This document shows, in pieces, positions 17,578-26,232 of a stretch of DNA of 64,000 bases (position 1 is the stretch's first letter; the number at the start of each line of letters is the position of its first letter). The notes under the pieces are model-generated. The model did not search any database, was not told where the DNA came from, and was given only the letters and a program-made list of their open reading frames with translations. This DNA comes from JBBDYH01 sp040901795 (lineage in GTDB: Bacteria; Planctomycetota; Planctomycetia; Pirellulales; JALHPA01), in NCBI GenBank assembly GCA_040901795.1, contig JBBDYH010000148.1, positions 7,240 to 71,239 on the forward strand, given 5' to 3'. A program made the position numbers and the translations under genes.

Positions 17578-19023
17578 TCATCCCTCCTTCATCCCGATAT
17601 CCCCTTCTTCAGCGTGCGCGAAGGGCTCCGGTAAATCCCGCTCGATCTCCTCGATGCGGTACCCAAACCCCGGCCCGCCAATCGTCGAAAGATCGAGCAT
17701 CCCACCGCGGCGAGTGTACAAGCCCGGATGCACCACTGCCTCCGGCCGCGACGCCTCAGGATAGAACTGCATCGCATTCGTCTCCACGCCCATGATCGTA
17801 CCGGCGTGCGCCGCGAGACGCACGTGTGGAATCATGGCCAGCATCGGGTTGGTCAGGTCCTGCACCATCAGCGCCATTCCGTGCGCTTTGGCCCAAGCGA
17901 GCGACAATAGCGCTCCGCTCTGCGTTTTGCACGTCTTGAGCGCCACGCCGGTCCACCCCAGCTCGCGCCCCAACCGCACGTGCTGCCAATCGTGCGCGCT
18001 CTCGTCGAGGAACAGTGGCTTTCGCTGGGAAACGCTGTGGACGTCGATTCGGTGATCCTCCAACTCATAGGGAAATGGCTGCTCCACGTATAACAGCATC
18101 TCGGAAAGTTGCGGCACTTCTTCACGCAGCCGGTCAAGAATCTCATTCACGTAAGCGGGTTCGTTTACGGTGCAGTTAAAATCCGCCGTGAGCCATTCAA
18201 CTCCCTGCGAAACTGCCAGGCGGCCGACGCGAACGACGCGCTGGTAATCCCACGCCGCTTCTGTACCGCGAAGCTTGATCTTCAGGCATTTCAAGCCGTC
18301 GCGCGCTATCCAATCGGCCAACAGCACCGGGTAGCCATCGTCGGGCTCGTCGCCGACCAGGTCCGATTCATCGATCGGATCCAATCCGCCGACGAGATGC
18401 CAGGCCGGGAGTTGCTTCGGCGGCTGAGACTCGAAAAAGTCCTGCGGGTATTTTCCGGCGAACGACTCGGCGCAATCGCTCGCGGGCTCAAGGTAGGCGG
18501 ATAGATCGTGGTTCATCCACTCGGCATTGTAGGTTTCATAAACATCGACCCCGTGGAGCACGCCGTAGGCGTCGTGAACCGCCTGATCAAAAACCGAAGC
18601 GCAGATGAGCCGCGCCAGCTTTGGCACCTCGAAACTCCGCGTCTCGGCGCCCTCTCGAACGTCAAATTGATAGCTGCGCGCGCTCAGCAATGGCCGGAGA
18701 CATGTCGCAATTTCAATTGGGTGGCCAGTGGGGCTGCGCGAGACCAGCCAGTTGCCCAGCGCATCGCAGAGATACGTCATCACGTCGTGCCGATCTTGAT
18801 ACGCCAGCTCCCCGGGCCATCCCCACTGCACCGACAGCGGCGTCTCGCCCCAGCCGCTGGCACGCTGGCCGCGGCGGTCTTCCACAGTCACCTTGGCACG
18901 CGCACACGTGACGCGCGTCACCGTCTCGCGGCCGAACTTCAGCGGCATCCGCGTCTCGACCGGCAGCAGATAGAGCCGCATCCCGACGACGCGGACATCA
19001 GTGGATTTGCCGACGCTAGACAT
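17578..19023 (-). CDS. Enolase superfamily (mandelate racemase/muconate lactonizing-like) enzyme
   Basis: The protein has 481 residues from the ATG at 19023; a longer open frame to 19176 lacks conserved sequence and reads through repeats. The N-terminal capping domain begins VRVVGMRLYLLPVETRMPLK. The barrel shows the KxK catalytic motif LKCLKIKLRG, metal ligands in LTADFNC (Asp), LYVEQPFPY (Glu) and FLDESAHDW, then a lysine in VALKTCKTQSG. It probably dehydrates or epimerises a sugar acid. The stop lies four bases before the double hydrolase gene, so the two are likely co-translated. Confidence 0.85.
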   Translation of the reverse strand: MSSVGKSTDVRVVGMRLYLLPVETRMPLKFGRETVTRVTCARAKVTVEDRRGQRASGWGETPLSVQWGWPGELAYQDRHDVMTYLCDALGNWLVSRSPTGHPIEIATCLRPLLSARSYQFDVREGAETRSFEVPKLARLICASVFDQAVHDAYGVLHGVDVYETYNAEWMNHDLSAYLEPASDCAESFAGKYPQDFFESQPPKQLPAWHLVGGLDPIDESDLVGDEPDDGYPVLLADWIARDGLKCLKIKLRGTEAAWDYQRVVRVGRLAVSQGVEWLTADFNCTVNEPAYVNEILDRLREEVPQLSEMLLYVEQPFPYELEDHRIDVHSVSQRKPLFLDESAHDWQHVRLGRELGWTGVALKTCKTQSGALLSLAWAKAHGMALMVQDLTNPMLAMIPHVRLAAHAGTIMGVETNAMQFYPEASRPEAVVHPGLYTRRGGMLDLSTIGGPGFGYRIEEIERDLPEPFAHAEEGDIGMKEG

Positions 19024-19220
19024 GTTTCGTGAGCCGGGCACAGATTTCGAGAAGTTTGGCCGCGAATAGAGGCGACAGGCGAGTTGTCTTGCCGTATTCG
19101 CGTTTATTCGCGTGAATTTGCGGCTAACTCTACTCGCCTCGCGCCAATCGATGGAACTGCGGTGTTCGGCTATCATATAGCAGTTGCCTGGGAACTGATA
19201 CTATTTCCGCTTTGCTTTTG

Positions 19221-21839
19221 ATGATCGTGATTCACCGCATTTCCTTGGTTTTGGTGTCGCTCCGCGCCCTGGCTTCGTGTGCATTGATTGCCGGGCCAAT
19301 GATCGCACGCGCAGCCGCGGCTGCCGACCAGTCGGACGTGACGTTCTTTGAAGAGAAAGTCCGCCCGCTCTTAGTCGCACACTGCTACGAGTGCCACTCG
19401 ACTGAGGCCAAGGAGCTCGGCGGCAATTTGCTGCTCGATACGCGGGCCGGTTGGCAAAACGGCGGCGACAACGGCCCGCCGATCGTTCCCGGCAAACCAA
19501 AAGCCAGTCTCATTTTGCGCGCCGTTGGCTATGCGGACGAAAACCTGCAAATGCCCCCCAAGGGGAAACTCGCCCAGGCCGAGATCGAGATTCTCACGAA
19601 GTGGATCGAACAGGGCGCGCCCGATCCACGCGAAGGCGAGGCCGCGAAAGCGCCATTGTGGACGATCGACATCGCGGAAGGGCGCAAGTACTGGGCGTTT
19701 CAGCCGCTGGCGGAGGTCGAGCCGCCCACCGGAGCCGTCCTCCCGGCGCGCCGGGACGAGACGAAGCATCACGCGGAGCGGGATGACTACACTGCAATCG
19801 ACCGGCTCATTGACGCCAAACTCGCTGAAAAAAAGCTATCGCGAAATCCCCCTGCCGACCGCCGCGTCCTCCTCCGCCGAGCGTATCTCACGGTAACCGG
19901 CTTGCCGCCAACATCCGACGAAGTGCAAGCGTTCGAAACCGATACATCGCCGGACGCGTGGGAAAGGATCGTCGAAGGGCTCCTGGCCAGCCCCCATTAC
20001 GGCGAGCGTTGGGGCCGGCACTGGCTCGATCTGGCCCGCTTCGCCGAGAGCCACGGCTTCGAGCACGACTACGACCGGCCGTATGCGTATCACTATCGCG
20101 ACTTTGTCATCAAGGCGCTCAATCAGGATCTCCCCTACGACACCTTCGTCCGCTGGCAACTGGCGGGGGACGAGTTTGAGCCGGACAACCCACTCGCGCT
20201 CATGGCAACAGGTTTTCTGGCCAATGGCGTGCATGCTACGCAGATCACGGCCAACCAGGTCGAGAAGGAGCGTTACGACGAGCTGGACGACATGCTGGCG
20301 ACGACAGGCACCGCGATGCTGGGGCTGACGATCGGCTGCGCCCGCTGTCACGACCACAAGTTCGACCCGATTCCCAACCTCGATTACTACCGGTTGTTGA
20401 GCACGTTCACAACAACGGTGCGGAGCGAGATGGAAATCAACCTCGATCCAGAGGGTTTCAAGCAAGCCAAAGTGAAGTACGACGCCGAACATGCGCCGCT
20501 TGTCGCGGCGGTGGCGAAATATCAGGAGGAGCAGCTTTCCAAATCGTTCGACGAATGGCTCTCAGGCAAGTCCAAGCAGGCCGTTGGTATCAGCGACCTG
20601 GCCAAGCTTCCCAAGCCGGCGCAAGACGCGCTGGCCGTTGTCGCCAAGGCCGGCGCCGCGAAGTTGACAGGTGAGCAACGGCAAGCGCTTTTCGCCTGGG
20701 TCAAAACAACCGATGTCCAGTGGCAGCAGCTCAACTCCGCAGTCGTTAAACATGCCCAGGCCGAGCCGAAGCTCCCCAAGGTGCTGATCAGCAGCGAGGG
20801 CGTGCCCGCCGTCCGGCTCCATACCCAAGGAGGCGACTTCCTCGAGAAAACGCACTTTCTGCGGCGCGGCGATCCTAATCAGAAAACCGGCGAAGCGACA
20901 CCGGGGTTTTTGCAAGTGCTGATGACCGCTGCCGACGGCGAGCAGCATTGGCGACAGGCCCCGCCCGCGGGTTGGCGAACATCCTACCGTCGCCGGGCGC
21001 TCGCCGATTGGATTACCGACAGAGAGCACGGTGCAGGACACTTATTGGCGCGCGTGATTGTCAACCGTCTCTGGCATTATCACTTTGGGCGCGGTATTGT
21101 CGCCACGCCGAGCGACTTTGGCGCGCAAGGCACTCCGCCAAGCCATCCGGAGCTGCTCGATTGGCTCGCCCGCGAGCTGATCCGCAACGAGTGGCGGCTC
21201 AAGCCGATCCAAAAGCTGATTCTCACCAGCGCTGTGTACCAGCAGGGTTCGGCGATCGATCCGGAGAAGGCGGCGATCGACCCGGACAACGTGTACCTCT
21301 GGCGGTGGTCGCCGCGGCGGTTGGAAGCCGAGGCCATTCGCGATTCGCTCTTAGCAGTCACCGGCGAACTTGACCGCACGATGTACGGCCCCGGCACGCT
21401 TGATGAGCGGATGCGGCGAAGAAGCATCTACTTCACCGTCAAGCGCAGCAAGTTGATCCCGATGCTCCAACTCTTCGACGCGCCGGATGCAAACCAGGGC
21501 ATTGGCCGGCGCGCCACAACGACGGTTGCCCCCCAGGCACTCTTACTCATCAATAGCCCCATCGTACGGCAATGGGCGCAGGCGATGGCGCGGCGCATTT
21601 CGATCGCTCGTGCGACCGACCATGAGGAAGTATCGCCCGCTGAAACGCTGCGGCGCGCGTTTCAAATGGCGCTTGCCCGCGACCCCAGCGACGAGGAGCT
21701 CTCGCAGTCGCTGAAGTTTTTGAACGGTCAAATGCGACTATATCAGGCCGGCGGCGAGCATGCTCAGGCTGCCGAACTCGCACTGACGGATTTTTGTCAG
21801 ACGTTACTCGGCTTGAACGAGGTGGTCTATGTGGAATGA
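19221..21839 (+). CDS. Planctomycete cytochrome c (PSCyt1)/DUF1549/DUF1553 exported protein
   Basis: An 872-residue protein with an N-terminal signal peptide (about residues 1-36, ending AAAAAD). The N-terminal cytochrome c-like domain carries a CYECH heme-binding motif (about 55-59) and LQMPPKGKL with a methionine ligand candidate. DUF1549 follows, including AIDRLIDAKLAEKKL, the CARCH motif near 372 and DHKFDPI. DUF1553 covers the C-terminal third (RRALADWITDREHGAGHLLA, NRLWHYHFGRGIV). Members usually precede a DUF1501 gene and are thought to act in periplasmic polysaccharide degradation. Here no DUF1501 follows; the next gene is a transposase. The start may also be a TTG at 19212. Confidence 0.88.
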   Translation: MIVIHRISLVLVSLRALASCALIAGPMIARAAAAADQSDVTFFEEKVRPLLVAHCYECHSTEAKELGGNLLLDTRAGWQNGGDNGPPIVPGKPKASLILRAVGYADENLQMPPKGKLAQAEIEILTKWIEQGAPDPREGEAAKAPLWTIDIAEGRKYWAFQPLAEVEPPTGAVLPARRDETKHHAERDDYTAIDRLIDAKLAEKKLSRNPPADRRVLLRRAYLTVTGLPPTSDEVQAFETDTSPDAWERIVEGLLASPHYGERWGRHWLDLARFAESHGFEHDYDRPYAYHYRDFVIKALNQDLPYDTFVRWQLAGDEFEPDNPLALMATGFLANGVHATQITANQVEKERYDELDDMLATTGTAMLGLTIGCARCHDHKFDPIPNLDYYRLLSTFTTTVRSEMEINLDPEGFKQAKVKYDAEHAPLVAAVAKYQEEQLSKSFDEWLSGKSKQAVGISDLAKLPKPAQDALAVVAKAGAAKLTGEQRQALFAWVKTTDVQWQQLNSAVVKHAQAEPKLPKVLISSEGVPAVRLHTQGGDFLEKTHFLRRGDPNQKTGEATPGFLQVLMTAADGEQHWRQAPPAGWRTSYRRRALADWITDREHGAGHLLARVIVNRLWHYHFGRGIVATPSDFGAQGTPPSHPELLDWLARELIRNEWRLKPIQKLILTSAVYQQGSAIDPEKAAIDPDNVYLWRWSPRRLEAEAIRDSLLAVTGELDRTMYGPGTLDERMRRRSIYFTVKRSKLIPMLQLFDAPDANQGIGRRATTTVAPQALLLINSPIVRQWAQAMARRISIARATDHEEVSPAETLRRAFQMALARDPSDEELSQSLKFLNGQMRLYQAGGEHAQAAELALTDFCQTLLGLNEVVYVE

Positions 21840-21840
21840 C

Positions 21841-21871
21841 TCTGTAGGGAACGCCCTCCGTGGCGTTCTGG
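21841..21871 (+). repeat. REP-like left inverted repeat of the RAYT element
   Basis: The block begins TCTGTAGGGAACGCCCTCC and contains the hairpin GAACGCC/GGCGTTC with a 6-base loop. Its complement matches 22433-22463 at 30 of 31 positions. It starts one base after the stop codon of the DUF1553 gene. Confidence 0.85.
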
Positions 21872-21892
21872 CCCGCCACAGGACGCTCAATT

Positions 21893-22414
21893 ATGAATGA
21901 CCCTGCAAAACCGCCGCTGAGGAAAAGCCATCGGCTTTCTGCGGCCGTCTACGCTACAACGGATTATGAATATCACTTCACCGTTTGCGCTCGCCATCAG
22001 GGACAGCCATTTACAAACGAGCAAATGGCAGAAAGTGTCATCGATTCGTTATTATGGACGAGAACAAAACGAAACTGGCTTCTGTTCTGTTTCTGCTTGA
22101 TGCCAGATCATTTGCACTTCGTTTGTCGCCTAACTGACAAGGAGGTGCGGCTGATCAATCACGGCGTACGCGGCTACCAACCCGAAGGTATTCTCGACCA
22201 TTTGGCGAACTTCAAGAGCTACACGACGAATCAATCGTGGAGGCTCGGTTTCCAGGGCAAGCTCTGGCAGAAAGGCAGCTACGATCGTGTCATTGATCTC
22301 GATTGGCCGTTTGGAGAGGTTGTCGAATATGTATTGAACAATCCCGTGCGCAAGGGGCTAGTTAGGAATTGGCAGGACTGGAAGTACAGTCAGATTGTGG
22401 ATCAGTGGTGGTAG
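21893..22414 (+). CDS. REP-associated tyrosine transposase (RAYT, Y1/HUH family)
   Basis: The protein has 173 residues from the ATG at 21893. The Y1 single-strand transposase signature is clear: the HUH pair lies in CLMPDHLHFVCRL (His at about residues 73 and 75), and the likely nucleophile is the tyrosine of NFKSYTTNQSW (about 110). The C-terminal block GKLWQKGSYDRVID followed by VVEYVLNNPVRKGLV is the hallmark of the REP-associated branch. Such enzymes cut and join single-stranded REP/REPIN hairpins. The gene lies between near-identical inverted repeats, and related copies occur at 41919-42018 and 48071-48186. It looks intact and full length. Confidence 0.9.
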   Translation: MNDPAKPPLRKSHRLSAAVYATTDYEYHFTVCARHQGQPFTNEQMAESVIDSLLWTRTKRNWLLFCFCLMPDHLHFVCRLTDKEVRLINHGVRGYQPEGILDHLANFKSYTTNQSWRLGFQGKLWQKGSYDRVIDLDWPFGEVVEYVLNNPVRKGLVRNWQDWKYSQIVDQWW

Positions 22415-22432
22415 CAGCGCCGGTTGGCGGTT

Positions 22433-22463
22433 CCGGAACGCCACGGAGGGCGTTCCCTACAGA
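22433..22463 (-). repeat. REP-like right inverted repeat of the RAYT element
   Basis: It ends GGGCGTTCCCTACAGA and is the reverse complement of 21841-21871 with one mismatch. The final base is the A of the next gene's ATG. Confidence 0.85.
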
Positions 22464-22651
22464 TGGCTGTTTTGGAGCACTCGGAAATGTTGGCTTCGCT
22501 AGGTCGAGCGTGTCAGATCACCGCGCTCGTCGGATTGCCAATTGCGCTCTTGTACTGGAACGCCACGCCGGTCAAGCTGTTCGCGTCGTTGGGCTTCTTC
22601 GCGTCGCTCTTCTTGATTGGTCGGGTCCTCGAGGGCTACGCAAAGTCGTAA
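22463..22651 (+). CDS. Small hypothetical membrane protein
   Basis: The protein has 62 residues and two predicted membrane helices, ITALVGLPIALLYW and LFASLGFFASLFLIGRVLEG. The ATG at 22463 uses the last base of the REP repeat as its A. An internal ATG at 22487 has GGAG about ten bases upstream and may be the true start. An in-frame extension upstream to 22424 would simply translate the repeat. Function unknown; it precedes manA by 39 bases and may be co-transcribed. Confidence 0.55.
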   Translation: MAVLEHSEMLASLGRACQITALVGLPIALLYWNATPVKLFASLGFFASLFLIGRVLEGYAKS

Positions 22652-22690
22652 GTCATCCGTTCCATCGCTTGTACTTCGTACTTCCTGCGC

Positions 22691-23659
22691 ATGCCGCTCT
22701 ATCCCCTCCGCTTCGAGCCGATCTTTCGCCGTTACCTATGGGGCGGCCGGCGACTAGGCACTGTGCTGGGGAAGCCAATCGGTGAAGGGGATGACTATGC
22801 CGAAAGCTGGGAGATCGTCGATCGCGGCGAAGATCAAAGCCGACTCCTGTCTGGTCCGCTCGCTGGTATGACACTCGGTGAACTGGTCCGCAGTCATGGG
22901 GCGGACGTCTTCGGCCGGCATCATCCCCAGCAGCGGTTTCCGTTATTGTTCAAGCTGCTCGACGCGCAGCGGACACTGTCCGTTCAGGTACATCCCGACG
23001 ACGAGCAAGCGGCACAACTCACTCCACCCGATCTGGGCAAGACGGAGGCCTGGGTCGTGCTCGCCGCCGAACCGGGCAGTGTGATCTATGCAGGTCTCAA
23101 ACGTGGTTTCGACCGCACTGCCTTCGAGCGCGAGATTGCTCGCGGCACTTGCCACTTGTGCCTGCATAGTTTCGAGCCGCGCGCCGGGGATGTTGTACTT
23201 TTGCCTGCCGGAACGGTTCACGCGCTCGGCGCCGGATTGCTGATCGCCGAGATTCAACAATCCAGCGACACGACGTTTCGCCTCTTCGATTGGAGCCGCA
23301 TTGAACCCGATGGCCGGCCGCGGCCGTTGCACGTCGAGCAGGCGCTGGCGGCTATCGACTGGCGTCGCGGCCCTATTCATCCGCAAACGCCGGCGCCCAC
23401 CGACCAGCCCCACGTCGAGCGGCTTGTGTCCTGCGACAAGTTTGTGCTCGACCGCCGGCGAGTTGACCAATCCGAGCCGCTCGGCGGCGACGAGCGGTTT
23501 CATCTGGTTTCGGTCATCGAAGGAGAACTGGAGATCGCCGGCGACCCGGCCGGTCGACCGCTTCGCAAAGGTGATTCGATGCTGTTGCCCGCCGCGCTCG
23601 GGGGCGTGGTCATTTCGCCTCGACAGCCAACGATTCTGCTCGATGCCTATCTTCCCTAG
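22691..23659 (+). CDS. manA: Mannose-6-phosphate isomerase, class I
   Basis: A 322-residue enzyme that interconverts mannose-6-phosphate and fructose-6-phosphate. The N-terminal PLRFEPIFRRYLWGGRRLG is characteristic of the short bacterial type I isomerases. Zinc ligands are visible in LSVQVHPDDEQA (Gln and His), in the Glu of GKTEAWVVL and in the His of LPAGTVHALGAG. The C-terminal half is a second cupin-like barrel. Length matches the short (about 315-residue) class. It supplies either mannose catabolism or GDP-mannose synthesis. Confidence 0.93.
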   Translation: MPLYPLRFEPIFRRYLWGGRRLGTVLGKPIGEGDDYAESWEIVDRGEDQSRLLSGPLAGMTLGELVRSHGADVFGRHHPQQRFPLLFKLLDAQRTLSVQVHPDDEQAAQLTPPDLGKTEAWVVLAAEPGSVIYAGLKRGFDRTAFEREIARGTCHLCLHSFEPRAGDVVLLPAGTVHALGAGLLIAEIQQSSDTTFRLFDWSRIEPDGRPRPLHVEQALAAIDWRRGPIHPQTPAPTDQPHVERLVSCDKFVLDRRRVDQSEPLGGDERFHLVSVIEGELEIAGDPAGRPLRKGDSMLLPAALGGVVISPRQPTILLDAYLP

Positions 23660-23772
23660 CTTCCGCTCGACCGATACTTGCCTTCCACGGGCGTCCCGCG
23701 GCCCCTACAATCTGGCCCCTTCTCAAGTGCCTTGAGCACCTTATCGCCGTCCAGCCTTCGAACGGAGTCATT

Positions 23773-24018
23773 ATGCGACGCAATCTCGTGCTCTGGCTGG
23801 GCACAGCGATGAGCGTGGCGGCTTTCACCGGCTGCCGTGGTCTGACGCCTCCGAATATCTTTCATCCTGGCCCAGCCGACTATCAGCGCAATCAGGCCAA
23901 GCGATTTGATCCGTATCCCGAAAGCGACATCGGCCCCTCGATGGACGAAGCCCGGCCACCCGATTTTCAGCAGGCGATGCCGGTGACCACGCGGTCGCGC
24001 TGGACGCTCGGCAGTTGA
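23773..24018 (+). CDS. Small putative lipoprotein
   Basis: An 81-residue protein with a lipoprotein signal: a positive start (MRRN), the hydrophobic VLWLGTAMSVAA, then the lipobox FTGC with the cysteine at about residue 20. The mature part is proline-rich and probably disordered (LTPPNIFHPGPADYQRNQAK). Similar short lipoproteins are frequent in planctomycetes and have no known function. It stands alone, with 113 bases upstream and 63 bases to the toxin-antitoxin pair. Confidence 0.7.
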   Translation: MRRNLVLWLGTAMSVAAFTGCRGLTPPNIFHPGPADYQRNQAKRFDPYPESDIGPSMDEARPPDFQQAMPVTTRSRWTLGS

Positions 24019-24081
24019 TGCTTGCGTCAGTCGAGATATGATTGACTAAGACTCAAGGGGGCAGACTTGCTGGAGATAGCG

Positions 24082-24318
24082 ATGACTACCGTATCGATTA
24101 CTGATGCTCAGGTCCGCCTCTCGGAATTGATCCATAGCCTCTCGCCGGGCGAGGAAGTTGTGATCACCGAGAATGAGCAACCCATCGCCCGACTGGTACC
24201 AGCCGAGAAGCCGCCAGAACGTAAACCCCGGCAACTCGGCACCATGAAGGGCACTGTCCTCTACATGGCGCCCGACTTCGATGCCCCACTCGATGACTTC
24301 AAGGAATACATGGAGTGA
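24082..24318 (+). CDS. Type II antitoxin, Phd/YefM family
   Basis: A 78-residue protein from the ATG at 24082, chosen over the upstream TTG at 24067 because GGAG lies a few bases upstream. It begins TTVSITDAQVRLSELIHSLS, the Phd/YefM DNA-binding start, and continues EEVVITENEQPIARLVP. The C-terminus (FDAPLDDFKEYME) is the toxin-neutralising tail typical of partners of PIN toxins. Its stop codon overlaps the toxin start (GTGA). It is expected to repress its own promoter. Confidence 0.88.
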   Translation: MTTVSITDAQVRLSELIHSLSPGEEVVITENEQPIARLVPAEKPPERKPRQLGTMKGTVLYMAPDFDAPLDDFKEYME

Positions 24319-24701
24319 GGCTGCTGCTGGATTCGCATACGCTAATCTGGGCCCTTGACAATCCAAATCGCTTGAGCATTCAAGCAGTGTCGGCGCTGCG
24401 CGATCCGGCGAACGATGTTCTGGTGAGCGCGGCTAGCGTTTGGGAATTGGCCATCAAGGTGGGGCTGGGCAAGCTAGCACTTTCAGCGCCCTATCGCCAG
24501 TGGACGGCAAAGGCTCTAAGCGACCTTGATGCTGTAATTTTGCCAATCACCGTGGACTACGCCGACGCTCAGTCCCGATTACCCAATCATCATCGGGATC
24601 CGTTTGACCGAATGCTGATTGCGCAAAGCCAGGTGGAAGGTATCTCACTCGTTAGCAATGAGCCGATGTTCGATCGGTATGGTGTCTCGCGCATTTGGTA
24701 A
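24315..24701 (+). CDS. Type II toxin VapC-like PIN-domain ribonuclease
   Basis: A 128-residue PIN-domain nuclease that starts at GTG, overlapping the antitoxin stop by four bases. It shows the conserved acidic residues: Asp in RLLLDSHTLIWAL (about residue 6), Glu in SAASVWELAIKVGLGKL and Asp in HHRDPFDRMLIAQS. This subfamily is the one paired with Phd antitoxins. It is predicted to cleave tRNA or another structured RNA when released from its antitoxin. The module is complete and looks functional. Confidence 0.9.
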   Translation: MRLLLDSHTLIWALDNPNRLSIQAVSALRDPANDVLVSAASVWELAIKVGLGKLALSAPYRQWTAKALSDLDAVILPITVDYADAQSRLPNHHRDPFDRMLIAQSQVEGISLVSNEPMFDRYGVSRIW

Positions 24702-24778
24702 CCCCTGGTCACACGTCTTCTTGTCTCGACCGCCGCCAATGCGAACCATTCCATGGAGGCGTTTGTCTTGAGTGAGCG

Positions 24779-26180
24779 ATGAATTCTCGTCAACTTCAAA
24801 AACTGGGCCTGCCGGAAGATCCGGACGTAATCAAGGCGGCGCTCGTAGGCATACAGAGCGCCAGCAAGGCGGGTGAGCTGCGCGAACTGGATTTGAAGGA
24901 GACGTTCGCGGAGATCCTCGCCAATCCGCAAGGAAACAAGGACCACAAGCATTTCGGCCCACTCGCTGCGGCGCTGATCGAATATGCCAAAGAACCTGTA
25001 CCGGCCGAGGCGATTAGCTATCGCACCTGGGGCAGCGACATCGACGACGCCGCTCACCAGCAGATGCGAGTGGCCTGCGAAATGCCGATGGCCATCGGCG
25101 CCGCGCTGATGCCGGATGCCCACGTCGGCTACGGCCTGCCGATTGGCGGCGTGCTGGCGCTCAAGAACGCCGTCTGCCCGTACGCGGTCGGCGTGGACAT
25201 CGCTTGCCGGATGAAACTCTCGGTGCTCGACATCCCGGTTTCGACGCTGACCGACATCGCCAAGTTTCCACTTTACCGCGACGCATTGGAGAAGGGGACG
25301 CGGTTCGGCGTCGGCGTGGAATACAAGCGGCCGCAAGACCATCCGGTCATGGACGAGGATTGGACCGTCAGCCGCATCACACGCGAAAACAAGGACAAGG
25401 CCTGGCGGCAGCTCGGCACCAGCGGCTCGGGAAACCATTTTGTCGAATTCGGCCTGCTCACGCTTAAAGACGCGGCCCCCGATTTGGGGCTAAAGGCCGG
25501 CGAGTACGTGGCGCTCCTGTCGCACAGCGGCAGCCGCGGCACGGGCGCTTCGGTCTGTAGCACCTACAGTGCGATCGCGCGTGCAAAAATGCCCAAGCGG
25601 TTCGAGCACCTCGGCAGGCTGGCCTGGCTTGACATGAATACGCAGGAGGGACGCGAATACTGGGCGGCAATGAACCTGATGGGGGATTACGCTTCGGCGA
25701 ACCATGCAGTGATCCACCGGAACGTCACTAAACTACTCGGTGTCGAGGTGATTGCCGGAGTGGAAAACCATCACAACTTCGCCTGGCTCGAGCGGCACGG
25801 CGGTGAAGAAGTGTACGTCCATCGCAAAGGCGCCACACCGGCTGGCAAAGGCGTGCTCGGCATGATTCCCGGCTCGATGGGCGACCCAGGCTTCGTCGTG
25901 CGCGGCCTCGGAAAGCGAGAGCCTGAACTCGGCCGCGCACGGCGCCGGGCGTTGCATGTCGCGCAAGGCGGCCAAAGACAAATACAACTTCCGCGCGGTG
26001 CAGAAGGACCTTGAAAAGCGCGGCATCAAGGTGCTCTCCGCGGGCTCTGACGAAGTGCCCGGCGTCTACAAGAACATCCAAGCCGTGATGGCCGAGCAGC
26101 AGGACCTGGTTGAAATCGTCGCGCGGTTCGATCCCAAGATCGTCAAGATGTGCGGCGACGGCAGCGCGGCGGAAGACTGA
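24779..26180 (+). CDS. rtcB: RtcB family RNA-splicing ligase, frameshifted near the C-terminus
   Basis: RtcB joins RNA ends (3'-phosphate or 2',3'-cyclic phosphate to 5'-OH) using GTP and Mn2+. Family motifs are GVDIACRMKLSV (metal-binding Cys), GSGNHFVEFG, LSHSGSRGTG, ENHHNFAWLERHGGEEVYVHR and SMGDPGFVVRGLGK. At about 25917 the frame breaks: the first frame runs into a spurious arginine-rich tail ending at 26014. Another frame resumes ESLNSAAHGAGRCMSRKAA, including the histidine that carries GMP, and ends at 26180 with the normal terminus. The net change is minus two or plus one base. Either this is a pseudogene or the assembly has an indel here. Total length, about 467 residues, is normal. 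Confidence 0.85.
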
Positions 26181-26182
26181 AC

Positions 26183-26222
26183 GAGTGCGGAACTCGGAGT
26201 GCGGAGTTCGGAGTGCCGGGCG
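26183..26222. repeat. Phrase-like repeat GTGCGGA/CTCGGA
   Basis: GAGTGCGGAACTCGGAGTGC begins at 26183, and the run continues CGGAGTTCGGAGTGCCGG between the rtcB and rsmD ends. It resembles the array at 14256 but with different spacing. Confidence 0.6.
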
Positions 26223-26232
26223 TACATGTCGC

